Source of the DNA: JAGIBJ01 sp032119595 | GTDB taxonomy: Bacteria > Actinomycetota > Thermoleophilia > Solirubrobacterales > Solirubrobacteraceae | Length of the DNA: 64,000 nucleotides | Assembly (NCBI GenBank): GCA_032119595.1 | Contig: JAUMBQ010000009.1 | Coordinates: 62,001-126,000 of the forward strand | Direction of reading: 5' to 3' | Shown here: piece after piece, positions 32,101 through 41,227 of the stretch | Layout: each line of letters begins with the position of its first letter | Numbering within the stretch: position 1 is the stretch's first letter | The notes under the pieces: model-generated | What the model was told of the DNA's origin: nothing | Database searches by the model: none | The model's input: the letters and a program-made list of their open reading frames with translations, nothing else | Made by a program: the position numbers and the translations under genes

Positions 32101-32381
32101 TCGACGCCAAGCAGGTTCTCCACGTCGCGCGCCTCGCGCGCCTTCAGCTCGCCCCTGAGGACGTGCAGCCGATGGCCGACGAACTCTCGAGCATCCTCGG
32201 GCACATCGAGCAGATGTCGTCGCTCGATCTCGAAGGCGTCGAGCCGACCACGCACGTCGTGCCGGTCGAAGGTGTGCTGCGCGAAGACGTGCCCGAGCCG
32301 CCGCTCGACCGCGAGGTCGCGCTGGCGCAAGCGCCGCGCCGCACCGAGACCGGTTTCCTCGTTCCGAGCCCCCAGGCCTAA
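32097..32381 (+). CDS. gatC: Aspartyl/glutamyl-tRNA amidotransferase subunit C
   Basis: 94 residues. The small subunit that wraps GatA and GatB. Matches the family with VLHVARLARLQLAPEDV, LSSILGHIEQMSSLDLEGVEPTTHV and the tail LREDVPEP. It begins in the ATGA overlap with the upstream membrane protein gene. Confidence 0.95.
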   Translation: MIDAKQVLHVARLARLQLAPEDVQPMADELSSILGHIEQMSSLDLEGVEPTTHVVPVEGVLREDVPEPPLDREVALAQAPRRTETGFLVPSPQA

Positions 32382-32385
32382 CTGC

Positions 32386-33822
32386 ATGTCCGACGCACTC
32401 ATCGACGCGATCAAGACGACCGCGACCGAGCAGATCGCCGCCATCAAGGCCGGCACGCTCGACGCCCGCGAACTGTTTGAGGCCTACCGGTCCCGCGCCG
32501 CCGCCGACACGACGAACGCCTTCACGTACGTCGCGCCCGAGACCCCCGCCGAACTCCCGGGTGCCGACACGCCGCTCGCGGGACTGCCGGTCGCTATCAA
32601 GGACCTCTTCTGCACCGAAGGTGTGCCGAGCCAGGCCGGCTCCCGCCTGCTGGAGGGCTACCTGCCGCCGTACACCGCTACCGCGGTCCAGAAGCTGCTC
32701 GACGCGGGCTCCAGCTCGCACGGCAAGACGAACCAGGACGAGTTCGCCATGGGCAGCACGAACGAGAACTCCGCTTTTGGCCCGACGCTCAACCCCTGGG
32801 ATCCGACCCGCGTGCCGGGCGGCTCCAGCGGTGGCAGCGCCGCGGCGGTCGCCGCCGGCCACGCGCCGTGGGCGATGGGCACCGACACGGGCGGCTCGAT
32901 CCGCCAGCCCGCGGCGTTCTGCGGCCTCGTCGGCCTCAAGCCGACCTACGGCTCGATCAGCCGCTACGGCATGATCGCGTTCGCCTCCTCGCTCGATCAG
33001 GCCGGCCCGATCACCCGCTCCGTCGCCGACGCCGCGCTGATGCTCTCCCTGATGGAGGGCAAGGACGACCGCGACATGACGAGCATCGGCCTGCGCGAGC
33101 CGATCGAGGTCCCGACCCGCACCGACCTCACCGGTCTGCGGATCGGCGTCCCCGAGGAGCTGTCGGGCGATGGCGTCGACGATGGCGTTCGCGCGTCGTT
33201 CGAAGCCGCGCTCGAGCAGGCCAAAGCCCTCGGCGCGACCGTCACCACGATCCACCTACCGAACGCGCCCCACGCGCTCTCGGCCTACTACGTGCTCGCC
33301 CCGGCCGAGGCCAGCTCGAACCTCTCCCGGTTCGACGGCGTGCGCTACGGCAACCGCCTGGAAGCCGAAGACGGCAGCCTGATCGGGATGTACACCCGTA
33401 CCCGCACCGAGAACTTTGGTCCGGAGGTCAAGCGCCGCATCATGCTCGGCACGTACGCCCTGTCGGCCGGGTTCTACGACGCGTACTACGGCCGCGCCCA
33501 GCGGGTGCGCACCAAGATCGTTGAAGACTTCGCGGCCGCGTTCGCGCAGGTCGACGTGATCGCCACGCCGACCGCGCCGACCGTCGCCTTCAAGCTCGGG
33601 TTCAAGCCGTCGGATCCGTTCGAGATGTACCTCAACGACTTCTGCACCGTGCCGATGTCGCTCGCGGGCATCCCCGCGATCTCGATCCCGTCGGGACTGT
33701 CGGAAGGCATGCCGGTCGGCCTGCAGCTCGCAGGCCCCGCGTTCAGCGAAAACCTGATCCTCGGCGTCGCGCACGCCCTCGAACAGTCCATTGGCTTCGA
33801 CACGGCAGGAGCGATCCGATGA
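32386..33822 (+). CDS. gatA: Aspartyl/glutamyl-tRNA amidotransferase subunit A
   Basis: 478 residues. Amidase-signature enzyme that releases ammonia from glutamine for transamidation. Catalytic Lys in LPVAIKDLFC, the cis-Ser/Ser nucleophile in VPGGSSGGSAAAVAAG and TDTGGSIRQPAAFCG, then KPTYGSISRYG. ATG 32386 lies 4 bp after gatC; more upstream in-frame starts lie inside gatC. It overlaps gatB by 4 bp. Confidence 0.97.
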   Translation: MSDALIDAIKTTATEQIAAIKAGTLDARELFEAYRSRAAADTTNAFTYVAPETPAELPGADTPLAGLPVAIKDLFCTEGVPSQAGSRLLEGYLPPYTATAVQKLLDAGSSSHGKTNQDEFAMGSTNENSAFGPTLNPWDPTRVPGGSSGGSAAAVAAGHAPWAMGTDTGGSIRQPAAFCGLVGLKPTYGSISRYGMIAFASSLDQAGPITRSVADAALMLSLMEGKDDRDMTSIGLREPIEVPTRTDLTGLRIGVPEELSGDGVDDGVRASFEAALEQAKALGATVTTIHLPNAPHALSAYYVLAPAEASSNLSRFDGVRYGNRLEAEDGSLIGMYTRTRTENFGPEVKRRIMLGTYALSAGFYDAYYGRAQRVRTKIVEDFAAAFAQVDVIATPTAPTVAFKLGFKPSDPFEMYLNDFCTVPMSLAGIPAISIPSGLSEGMPVGLQLAGPAFSENLILGVAHALEQSIGFDTAGAIR

Positions 33823-35267
33823 GCGCCGCCACGAGCACCGCGACCGAGACCGAGTTCGAGACCACGATCGGTCTTGAGATCCACGTCCAGCTCGCGACGA
33901 CGACGAAGATGTTCTCCCGCGTGGCGACCTACTTCGGCGCCGAGCCCAACACGCTCGTCGGCCCGGTCGACCTCGGCCTGCCGGGCACGCTGCCGGTACC
34001 CAACGCCCAGGCGATCCACTTCGGGATCATGCTTGGGCTCGCGTTCAACTGCGAGATCGCCGACCGGCTGGTCTTCCACCGCAAGAACTACTTCTACCCC
34101 GACCTGCCGAAGGGGTACCAAATCAGCCAGTTCGACGAACCGCTGTGCGGCCCCGGCAACTTCGGCGGCGTGCGCATCCATCGCGTGCACCTCGAAGAGG
34201 ACGCGGCCAAGCTCACCCACGCCGGCGCCTCCGGCCGGATCCAGGGGTCGGAGTCGTCCGTCGTCGACTTCAACCGCGGTGGCACGGCCCTCGCGGAGAT
34301 CGTCACCGAGCCGGACATCCACTCGGCCGAGCAGGCCAGTGAGTGGCTGCGCCTGCTGCGCACCACGGTTCGCCAGCTCGGCGTGTCCGACGTGAACATG
34401 GAAGAGGGCTCGCTGCGCTGCGACGCCAACATCTCCATCGCGCCGAAGGGCTCCAAGGAACTCGGCGCCAAGACCGAGCTCAAGAACATGAACTCGTTCC
34501 GGTTCATCGAGCGCGGCATCCGTGCCGAAGTCGCCCGCCAGACGGCGATCCTGCGCGCCGGCGGCACCGTCGACCAGGAGACGCTCCACTTCGATCCGAA
34601 GACCGAGGCGATCACCTCGATGCGGTCCAAGGAAGATGCGCACGATTACCGCTACTTCCCCGAGCCGGACATGGTTCCGGTCGTGGTCACGAGCGCGATG
34701 GTCGACAAGGCCAAGGCCGCGATGCCGGAGCTGCCGCACGAGCGCGAGGAGCGCTTCATCGGCCTCGGCGTCGAGTCCGGCGCGGCCCGTCAGATGTCGT
34801 GGCGCCCAGAACTTGGTGACCTCTTCGAAGAGGCGCTGAAGACCGACGCGTCGAAGCCCAAGGCCGTCGCCGCGCTCATCTGCAACGAACTCATGGCGCG
34901 CCTCGGTGACCGCGACCTCTCGGAGTCCAAGGCCAGGGCCGCGTCGCTGGCGCAGCTCGTCGCGCTCGTCGCCGACGGCAAGGTGACGAGCTCCGGCGCC
35001 CGCACGGTGCTCGACAAGCTCGTCGAAGGCGGGGGAGACCCGGCCGCGATCATCGAGTCCGAGGGCCTCGGCGCCGTCGGCGGTGGCGACACGCTCACCC
35101 CGATCATCCAGGCAGCGCTCGACGCCAACCCGGACGTCGCGGAGAAGCTGAAGTCCGGCGACATGAAGCCGATTGGCGTCATTATCGGCGCCGTGATGAA
35201 AGAGACCCGCGGCCGCGCGGACGGCAAAGAGGTCACCAAGATCGCGCGCGGCCTACTCGGCCTCTGA
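33819..35267 (+). CDS. gatB: Aspartyl/glutamyl-tRNA amidotransferase subunit B
   Basis: 482 residues. The subunit that binds mischarged Glu-tRNA-Gln or Asp-tRNA-Asn and activates the carboxyl for amidation. Starts with TTIGLEIHVQLATTTKMFS, then NYFYPDLPKGYQISQF, HLEEDAAKLTH, VDFNRGGTALAEIVTEPD and KTELKNMNSFRF. The C-terminal helical tRNA-binding (YqeY-like) domain ends KEVTKIARGLLGL. Final gene of the operon; a stem-loop follows. Confidence 0.97.
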   Translation: MSAATSTATETEFETTIGLEIHVQLATTTKMFSRVATYFGAEPNTLVGPVDLGLPGTLPVPNAQAIHFGIMLGLAFNCEIADRLVFHRKNYFYPDLPKGYQISQFDEPLCGPGNFGGVRIHRVHLEEDAAKLTHAGASGRIQGSESSVVDFNRGGTALAEIVTEPDIHSAEQASEWLRLLRTTVRQLGVSDVNMEEGSLRCDANISIAPKGSKELGAKTELKNMNSFRFIERGIRAEVARQTAILRAGGTVDQETLHFDPKTEAITSMRSKEDAHDYRYFPEPDMVPVVVTSAMVDKAKAAMPELPHEREERFIGLGVESGAARQMSWRPELGDLFEEALKTDASKPKAVAALICNELMARLGDRDLSESKARAASLAQLVALVADGKVTSSGARTVLDKLVEGGGDPAAIIESEGLGAVGGGDTLTPIIQAALDANPDVAEKLKSGDMKPIGVIIGAVMKETRGRADGKEVTKIARGLLGL

Positions 35268-35269
35268 TT

Positions 35270-35304
35270 CCCAACCGAAACGGACCGTTTCTCGGTTAGT
35301 TGGG
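35270..35304. promoter_or_regulatory. Imperfect inverted repeat between gatB and the first P450 gene
   Basis: Left arm CCCAACCGAAACG (35270-35282) pairs with right arm CGTTTCTCGG-TTA-GTTGGG (35286-35304), interrupted by small bulges, with a 3-nt loop. It lies just after the gatB stop and its right arm overlaps the predicted -35 of the P450 gene. It may be a terminator, an operator or both. Confidence 0.5.
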
Positions 35305-35328
35305 CTTTGGTCGCGAGCCCTTTACGCT
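35300..35328 (+). promoter_or_regulatory. Promoter of the first P450 gene
   Basis: TTGGGC at 35300-35305, a 17-bp spacer, and TACGCT at 35323-35328, which lies 7 nt before ATG 35336. Confidence 0.55.
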
Positions 35329-35335
35329 CGCGGTC

Positions 35336-36763
35336 ATGTCCACTGCGACGTCCGACCCGGCCACCGGGCTGCGCTCGATTGAAGACCTTCCCGGGCCTCG
35401 CCGGCTGCCGGTCATCGGCAACGCCCACCAGCTGCTCCGGATCTCGAAGTTGCACCTCGCGCTTGAGGGTTGGGCGCAGGAGCATGGTTCGATCTACCGA
35501 ATCGGTCTCGGCCCCGGCCGCTCCGTGGTCGTGGTGTCGGATCCCGAGGCCATCCATGCCGTGATGCGTGAGCGCCCCGAGGGCTTCCGGCGGTGGCGTC
35601 GCCAGCAGGAGGTCTTCAACGAGATGCTGCCGTTCGGCAACGGAGTGTTCCTGGCCGAGGGCGACGACTGGCAGCGGCAGCGACGTCTCGTGATGTCGGC
35701 GCTCAACTCCAGGAACCTGCAGCGCTATTTCGACCTGGTCCGCGTCTCCGGTCTGCGCCTGCATCAGCGACTGACCGAGGCCTCAGGCGGGCGGCGGACG
35801 CTCGACCTCGTCGACGAACTCAACTCGTACACCGTCGACATCACCTCGGCGCTGGTGTTCGGGCAGGACCTCAACACGCTGGAGCGACGCGACAACGAGC
35901 TTCAAGGCCATTTCGCCGCGATGATGGCGGTCGGCCTGAAGCGGATGTTCGCGCCCGTCGCCTACTGGCGGTGGATGCCGTTCGAGTTGCCCGGCGACCG
36001 CGGCCTGGGCGATTCGATAAAGGCCATCGGCGTCGCCGTCACGGAGTTCACCGCCCTCGGTCGCAAGCGACTGGCTTCACGGCCCGAGCTGCGCGACCAA
36101 CCCGAGAATCTCCTCGACGCGATGCTCGCGGCCGAAGAGGTCGAGGGTGCATTCACTGAAGCCGAGATCATGGGCAACGTGCTCTCGCTGCTTGTGGCCG
36201 GGCAGGAGACGACGGCACACACGTTGGCGTGGACCGTCTGGCTGCTCGCCACGCACCCACAAGTGCAGCGACGCGTCGCAGACGAGGCCCGCGCCGCGCT
36301 CGGCGACGCGCCGTTCCCGGTCGACCATCCCACCGTCGACCGGCTGACCTACGCCGAGGCGGTCCTGCGCGAATCGATCCGGCTGCGCTCGGTCGCACCC
36401 GCGATCGCGGTGGAAGCTCTCGTCGACACCACGGTCTGCGGCACACACATTCCGGCTGGAACGGAGCTGAACCTCCTTCTGCGCGCAGGCGCCCAGGACC
36501 ACGGACCTGATGCCGACGAGTTCCGCCCGGAGCGTTGGCTCGACGACGGCCCCACACCACCCAAGACGCTCTCCTTTGGCAGCGGCCCGCGCTTCTGCCC
36601 AGGCCGCAACCTCGCGCTGATTGAGGTGAAGTCGGCGCTCGCCATGATTACGAGGGACTTTGAGATCGCGCTCGATCCCAGCGCGCCACCGGTTCGGGAA
36701 CACCTCCACTTCGCGATGGCGCCGGCAGGCCTTCGTGTGCACCTCACGCCACGCGCGGCCTGA
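35336..36763 (+). CDS. Cytochrome P450 (first of a tandem pair)
   Basis: 475 residues. Heme-thiolate monooxygenase. Starts PGPRRLPVIGNAHQLLRI; I-helix oxygen-binding AGQETTAHTL, the K-helix ExxR in RESIRLR, PERWLDDGPTPPKTLSF and the heme loop FGSGPRFCPGRNLA with the Cys ligand. The Pro-rich start and overall length resemble CYP families with a eukaryote-like layout rather than the typical shorter 400-residue bacterial ones. Substrate unknown; no redox partner gene adjacent. It is followed by a clear paralogue on the same strand, 84 bp downstream. Confidence 0.95.
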   Translation: MSTATSDPATGLRSIEDLPGPRRLPVIGNAHQLLRISKLHLALEGWAQEHGSIYRIGLGPGRSVVVVSDPEAIHAVMRERPEGFRRWRRQQEVFNEMLPFGNGVFLAEGDDWQRQRRLVMSALNSRNLQRYFDLVRVSGLRLHQRLTEASGGRRTLDLVDELNSYTVDITSALVFGQDLNTLERRDNELQGHFAAMMAVGLKRMFAPVAYWRWMPFELPGDRGLGDSIKAIGVAVTEFTALGRKRLASRPELRDQPENLLDAMLAAEEVEGAFTEAEIMGNVLSLLVAGQETTAHTLAWTVWLLATHPQVQRRVADEARAALGDAPFPVDHPTVDRLTYAEAVLRESIRLRSVAPAIAVEALVDTTVCGTHIPAGTELNLLLRAGAQDHGPDADEFRPERWLDDGPTPPKTLSFGSGPRFCPGRNLALIEVKSALAMITRDFEIALDPSAPPVREHLHFAMAPAGLRVHLTPRAA

Positions 36764-36847
36764 GTTGGCTGGCCGGCCTCGCCGACGGCAGCTACACAAC
36801 GAGTCGTTTCTTTGGTGAGAACGCCCGACCGTGCGACGATGGGACGC

Positions 36848-38266
36848 ATGTCCCGCTCGATCGCTGACCTCCCCTCACCGAAGGGGTTGCCGATACTCGG
36901 CCACGCGCTGAAGTTCACCAAGCCGTTCCAGATGCACCAGACGCTCGAGGCGTGGGCGGAGGAGCTCGGACCGATCTACCGCGTCGACTTTGGCCCGATG
37001 GTCTCGATGGTCGTGCTCAGCGACGCGGACTCGATCAACCAGCTGCTCCTCGACCGTCCCGACACCTTCCAGCGTTCCCACCGGCTCCGCAATCTGCTCG
37101 AAGAGCTCTACAACGAGCCGACCGGCGTGTTCATGGCCGAAGGCGAGGTGTGGCATCGGCAGCGCAAGCTCGTGATGTCGGTCTTCAACCGCAACAACCT
37201 GGGCCGCTACTACGACCTGATCCACCGCTCGGGAGAGCGCCTGCATCGCCGGTTCCAGAGCGCCGCCCAAGAGGGCCGCGTCGTGGACATGGGGCATGAG
37301 TTCAACTTGTACGCCTCCGACGTCGCGGGCTCGCTGGCGTTCGGTCAGGACCTCAACTCGCTGGAGCGCGGCTCCAACGAGTTCCGCGAGCTCTACTTGG
37401 AGTCGCTGGATCGCGTTGTGGCGCGGATGTTGATGCCGGTGCCCTACTGGCGCTACGTGAAGCTGCCGGCCGACCGCCGCGCCGAGCGCGCCACGGCCAA
37501 GATCCTCGAGGCGCTCTGGGCCTTCATGGCGCAAGGACGGGAGCGGATCAAGGCTCGGCCGGAGCTGCTGGAGCGCCCGGAAAGTTTGCTCGACGCCCTG
37601 TTTGCCGAGCAGGCGATCAACGGCGAGATCACCGACGAGGACATTCTCGGCAACATGTCGACGCTCATGTCGGCCGGGCAGGACAGCACCGCCAACACGC
37701 TCACGTGGGCGGTGGCCGAACTCGCTGGTGTGCCGCACGTACAGGCGCGGCTGGCGGAGGAGGCACGGGAGGTGCTCGGCGACGACCCGTTCCCGGCCGA
37801 CCAGGCGGCGATCGACCGCCTGCCCTACGCGCAGGCCGTGCTGAAGGAAGCGATCCGCCTGCGTTCGGCCGGGCCGCTGACGATCGCCGACGCGATGGTC
37901 GATACCGAACTGGCCGGCACTCGGCTTCCGGCCGGGACCGAGATCGCGATGCTCACGCGGTTCGCGGCGCGCGACCGTCAGCCGGACGAGGCGGAGTTCC
38001 GCCCGGAACGCTGGTTCGACGACGGTCCGACCCCGCCCAAGACGATGGCGTTCGGAAACGGGCCGCGCTTCTGCCCAGGCCGAAACCTGGCCTTCCTCGA
38101 GGCGACCTCGGCGCTGGCGATGATCGGACGAGACTTCGAGATCACCCTCGACCCGACGGCACCGCCGATCGTGGAAGAGCTGCATTTCGCGATGTCGCCG
38201 AACCAGGTGCGGGTCATCTTGAAACCCCGCACGCGTGCCCGCACGGCCGCCCCACAGACCGTCTAG
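36848..38266 (+). CDS. Cytochrome P450 (second of a tandem pair)
   Basis: 472 residues from ATG 36848; ATG 36839 is an alternative. Shares motif layout with its upstream neighbour: LPSPKGLPILGHALKF, SAGQDSTANTL, KEAIRLRS, PERWFDDGPTPPKTMAF and FGNGPRFCPGRNLA. The similar spacing and shared EFRPERW/DDGPTPPKT stretch show a gene duplication. It may have a different substrate because the I-helix and B-C regions differ. A hairpin (38300-38327) follows. Confidence 0.95.
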   Translation: MSRSIADLPSPKGLPILGHALKFTKPFQMHQTLEAWAEELGPIYRVDFGPMVSMVVLSDADSINQLLLDRPDTFQRSHRLRNLLEELYNEPTGVFMAEGEVWHRQRKLVMSVFNRNNLGRYYDLIHRSGERLHRRFQSAAQEGRVVDMGHEFNLYASDVAGSLAFGQDLNSLERGSNEFRELYLESLDRVVARMLMPVPYWRYVKLPADRRAERATAKILEALWAFMAQGRERIKARPELLERPESLLDALFAEQAINGEITDEDILGNMSTLMSAGQDSTANTLTWAVAELAGVPHVQARLAEEAREVLGDDPFPADQAAIDRLPYAQAVLKEAIRLRSAGPLTIADAMVDTELAGTRLPAGTEIAMLTRFAARDRQPDEAEFRPERWFDDGPTPPKTMAFGNGPRFCPGRNLAFLEATSALAMIGRDFEITLDPTAPPIVEELHFAMSPNQVRVILKPRTRARTAAPQTV

Positions 38267-38299
38267 ACCTCTACGCAGCGCCGCGTTCTGTGCGCTCCT

Positions 38300-38327
38300 G
38301 CCCGGGCGGGAGAGAGGTCGCCCGGGC
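38300..38327. terminator. Hairpin after the P450 pair
   Basis: GCCCGGGCG and CGCCCGGGC form a perfect 9-bp stem with a 10-nt loop, followed by CCGCTTAACGG. No long U-tract. It lies 34 bp after the P450 stop. Confidence 0.65.
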
Positions 38328-38442
38328 CGCTTAACGGTTGCGCCTCGCGAACCTTGCGCGGCGTAGGCGCACGTATGAGGAGCGGCTGGAAATGGCGGGT
38401 ACCGTTGGAGTGACGGCCCCTCTCCGCCGATAGGCGTGGAGA

Positions 38443-40638
38443 ATGGACCAGTTCCTCTACCACGATGCGGCGGAGCGCGAGCGGCTGCTCGACCTGACCA
38501 TGCGGCTTCGGCCGCTGTATGCGCTCTGCGTCGCCGTCATGGCTGTCCCGGCTGGCTTCGGGATTTCGGTCTATGGGTGGCACGCGACCGTCCCGCTCGC
38601 GCTCTCAACGCTGGTGTACGCCGCGTGCAACGTTCGACTTGAGCGACGTCGGCGCCCGGAACTCCTGCTGTTCGGAAGCTCCGTCTTTGCACTGCTGATG
38701 ATCCTGCTGAGCATCTGGCTCGCCGACGGGCCGAAGGAATACCTCTTCTGTATGCCGACGTTCGCGCTGCTTGGGATGGCCCCGATCTTCGCGCGGCGCG
38801 TCTCCGTGACCGTCGCCATCCTCACCTGCGTCGCCGTCATCCTGGTCGCGTTCGGGTCCTATTCGGAGGCCGTCCTGGCCTTCCCGCCGATGATCATCAT
38901 GCCGATCATTCTCATGCTCATCACCGTGCACGTCGCCGTCGCTGGCCGCAACGCTGAGACCGTAAACCGCGGGACGGCCGTCGTCGATCCGCTCACGGGC
39001 TTGCACAACCGAGTGGCACTTGAGAGCCGTGTGACGGAGCTGGCCCACCATGCCGGGCACTCCGGTGAGCAGGTCGGGTTCCTGATCGCCGACCTCGACC
39101 ATTTCAAGGCCATCAACGACGAGCACGGGCACGCCGTCGGCGACGCCGTCCTCGTCGAGATTGCTGCCAGGCTGCGCGCCGTGATCGGCCCCGGCGGGCT
39201 GATCTACCGTTTCGGTGGCGAGGAGTTCGTCGTCATCGTCCCCGGGACCACTGCCCTCGACGCCGAAGCCCTCGCTGAGCGACTCCGCACCGTCGTGCGT
39301 TCCGAGCCAATCGAGGGACTGTTCGTGACGGCCTCCTTCGGTGTCGCGCTGTCGTTTGCCGGGGAGCGCTTCGACTACCGGTCGCTCTTCGTCCGTGCCG
39401 ACTCCGCGCTCTACCGGGCCAAGGCCAGCGGTCGCGACCGGGTCTGCGCCGACGACGGCGCGGGCATCATCGTTCGGGACGACGTCATCCCGCGGCCCGG
39501 CGCCGCACACGGAGCGTCCACCCTGGCGGACGCGGCATCCGGATCGGTCGCGCAGCAGGCCGGCAAGCCTCGCCGCCGTCGCAAGGGCCCCGACAGCACC
39601 TTCCTCGCACGCGACGGCATCGAGCGTGCCCACATGCTTGATGTGGTTGAGCGCAGCCGCGTCGATGGCAAGCTCAGTTCCGCCGTGATGATGATCGGCC
39701 TCACCATCGGCGGGTTCTGGACCGAGTGGTGGCTGCTGATCCCGCCCGTCTTGGCCGGGGTCATCTGGGAGGGCATCGCCGATCGGCTTCCGAAAGCGCG
39801 GCGCCCGGAGTTCGCTGGCCTCGCGGGTTTGGCCCTGATCGTCGTGGCCGGTGGCCTCGCCGGGCTCCTTTCTGATCCGCTCGTGCTCTTCGGGCTGCCG
39901 CTCATGTCCTCGGTCATCCTGGGCTCGTCTGCTGGGCTGAACCGCGCCGGCGTTGTGATCCTCGCTGGCACAGCCGCCGCCACGGTCACGGTGACTGGCC
40001 TGCTCATCGATGCAACCGCGATCGCCGCAAACCCGGTGATCCTGGCGTTTCCGATCGCCTTGATCGTGTCGAACGCGATCATCGGAGGCGGGCTCGGCGG
40101 TTCGGCCCGCGAGCACCGCCTCGTGTCGATCACCGACTCGCTCACCGGCACGCTGAACCGCGGTGCGCTCGAAGCGCGAATCCCAGAACTCGCGCTCGCT
40201 GTCGATGTGCCCACGAGCATGCTCGTCCTCGATATCGACCATTTCAAGCGCGTCAACGACGAACGTGGTCACGGGGTCGGTGACGCCGTTTTGGTCGAGG
40301 TGGCCCAGCGGGTCCGCGGCGCGCTGCGAGCCTACGACTCGGTCTATCGGGTTGGCGGCGAGGAGTTCGTCGTCGTGCTCGCTGGAACCCCTGGGAAGGA
40401 TGCCGGGATCGTCGCGGAGCGAGTCCGCCGAGCCGTGGAATCTACGCCGATAAGTCGGATGCCCATCACCATCTCGATCGGAACCTCCAGCGCCGAGGTT
40501 GGAGAGCCGTTCAACTACGAGCGCACCTTCTCCGCGGCAGACCGGCGGCTCTATCTCGCCAAACAGAACGGCCGCAACCAGGTGGTCACGTCAGGCCCGG
40601 GCACGGAGCCGGAGCGCGAACTCGCCGCAGCGGCGTAG
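38443..40638 (+). CDS. Membrane protein with two transmembrane and two GGDEF domains (putative diguanylate cyclase)
   Basis: 731 residues: about five helices at residues 25-170, GGDEF domain 1 at about 180-335, a linker, four or five helices at about 410-555, and GGDEF domain 2 at about 560-720. Both signatures read GGEEF (258-262 and 638-642), compatible with c-di-GMP synthesis. The second has an RxxD inhibitory site (RAYD, 629-632) at the canonical offset. The first lacks it (GPGG at that position). Each half contains matching SLTG/DPLTG and D(L/I)DHFK motifs, so the gene looks like a fused duplication. Start ATG 38443 has TAGGCG 6 nt upstream and GGAGA. Confidence 0.92.
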   Translation: MDQFLYHDAAERERLLDLTMRLRPLYALCVAVMAVPAGFGISVYGWHATVPLALSTLVYAACNVRLERRRRPELLLFGSSVFALLMILLSIWLADGPKEYLFCMPTFALLGMAPIFARRVSVTVAILTCVAVILVAFGSYSEAVLAFPPMIIMPIILMLITVHVAVAGRNAETVNRGTAVVDPLTGLHNRVALESRVTELAHHAGHSGEQVGFLIADLDHFKAINDEHGHAVGDAVLVEIAARLRAVIGPGGLIYRFGGEEFVVIVPGTTALDAEALAERLRTVVRSEPIEGLFVTASFGVALSFAGERFDYRSLFVRADSALYRAKASGRDRVCADDGAGIIVRDDVIPRPGAAHGASTLADAASGSVAQQAGKPRRRRKGPDSTFLARDGIERAHMLDVVERSRVDGKLSSAVMMIGLTIGGFWTEWWLLIPPVLAGVIWEGIADRLPKARRPEFAGLAGLALIVVAGGLAGLLSDPLVLFGLPLMSSVILGSSAGLNRAGVVILAGTAAATVTVTGLLIDATAIAANPVILAFPIALIVSNAIIGGGLGGSAREHRLVSITDSLTGTLNRGALEARIPELALAVDVPTSMLVLDIDHFKRVNDERGHGVGDAVLVEVAQRVRGALRAYDSVYRVGGEEFVVVLAGTPGKDAGIVAERVRRAVESTPISRMPITISIGTSSAEVGEPFNYERTFSAADRRLYLAKQNGRNQVVTSGPGTEPERELAAAA

Positions 40639-40692
40639 CCGAGCCTCCACCGCTTCGTTGGCCCCCCGCGACGCCTGCATCGCTGCTCGCGG

Positions 40693-40698
40693 TAGCCT
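40693..40698 (+). promoter_or_regulatory. -10 element TAGCCT of the small membrane protein gene
   Basis: TAGCCT lies 6 nt before GTG 40705. Confidence 0.55.
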
Positions 40699-40704
40699 GA
40701 GTTC

Positions 40705-41028
40705 GTGCAGTTTGCTGGTGGCGCCTACGTCTTTTTTGCGCTCTGCTGCGCGCTCGGGGCGGGCCTCATCGCGCGCCAGCGAGGGATGTCCTTCTGGGTG
40801 TGGTTTGCGGTCGGGCTTGTCCTGCCGATCGCGGGGAACTTGGCGGCGCTGCTCGCCCGCAACGAGAACGATGAGCCGCGTCGGCTCTGCCCGACCTGCC
40901 AGACCGTGACGGTCGCCTACGCTGCCCAATGCATGCGCTGCGGCCAAGAGCTGCAGTACCCGAGCGAGGCGGAGATGCTCCCCTCCAAGAACGAGCTTCG
41001 GCGCTTGCGCGCCGCCAGCGACGCCTGA
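40705..41028 (+). CDS. Small membrane protein with C-terminal zinc ribbon
   Basis: 107 residues. Two hydrophobic helices (AYVFFALCCALGAGLIA and FWVWFAVGLVLPIAGNLAAL), then a cytoplasmic treble-clef-like CPTCQ...CMRCG pair, which could bind zinc. Start GTG 40705 is set by the -10. Function unknown. It sits between the GGDEF gene and the ilvB leader. Confidence 0.75.
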   Translation: MQFAGGAYVFFALCCALGAGLIARQRGMSFWVWFAVGLVLPIAGNLAALLARNENDEPRRLCPTCQTVTVAYAAQCMRCGQELQYPSEAEMLPSKNELRRLRAASDA

Positions 41029-41100
41029 GGTCATCTCGCTCAGGCGCCGAGCCCGTAACTCGGCATATGTGACGGATGGCGCTCGGCGTCCAGTCGTTGC

Positions 41101-41106
41101 TACCCT
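41101..41106 (+). promoter_or_regulatory. Probable -10 TACCCT for ilvB with about 115-nt leader
   Basis: TACCCT lies 6 nt before an ATG at 41113 that opens a frame overlapping the ilvB start. Transcription from here would give a leader of about 115 nt before ilvB, long for this window and a candidate for regulation. Confidence 0.45.
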
Positions 41107-41227
41107 CATCACATGGGCGCGTCCTCGTGGGGGCGCGCGCTCGCGTTCCAGCCCTCCCTTTGGGGAGCGCTGGTCGCCCAACTGTTCCCACGAACCCCTG
41201 CAAAGACCCGAGATCGGAAGCTAGGAA

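Noticed and set aside
38267..38442. c-di-GMP riboswitch upstream of the GGDEF gene
   Set aside because: I looked for conserved GEMM-type features and could not recognise a paired P1/P2 layout; only the simple 9-bp hairpin is evident.
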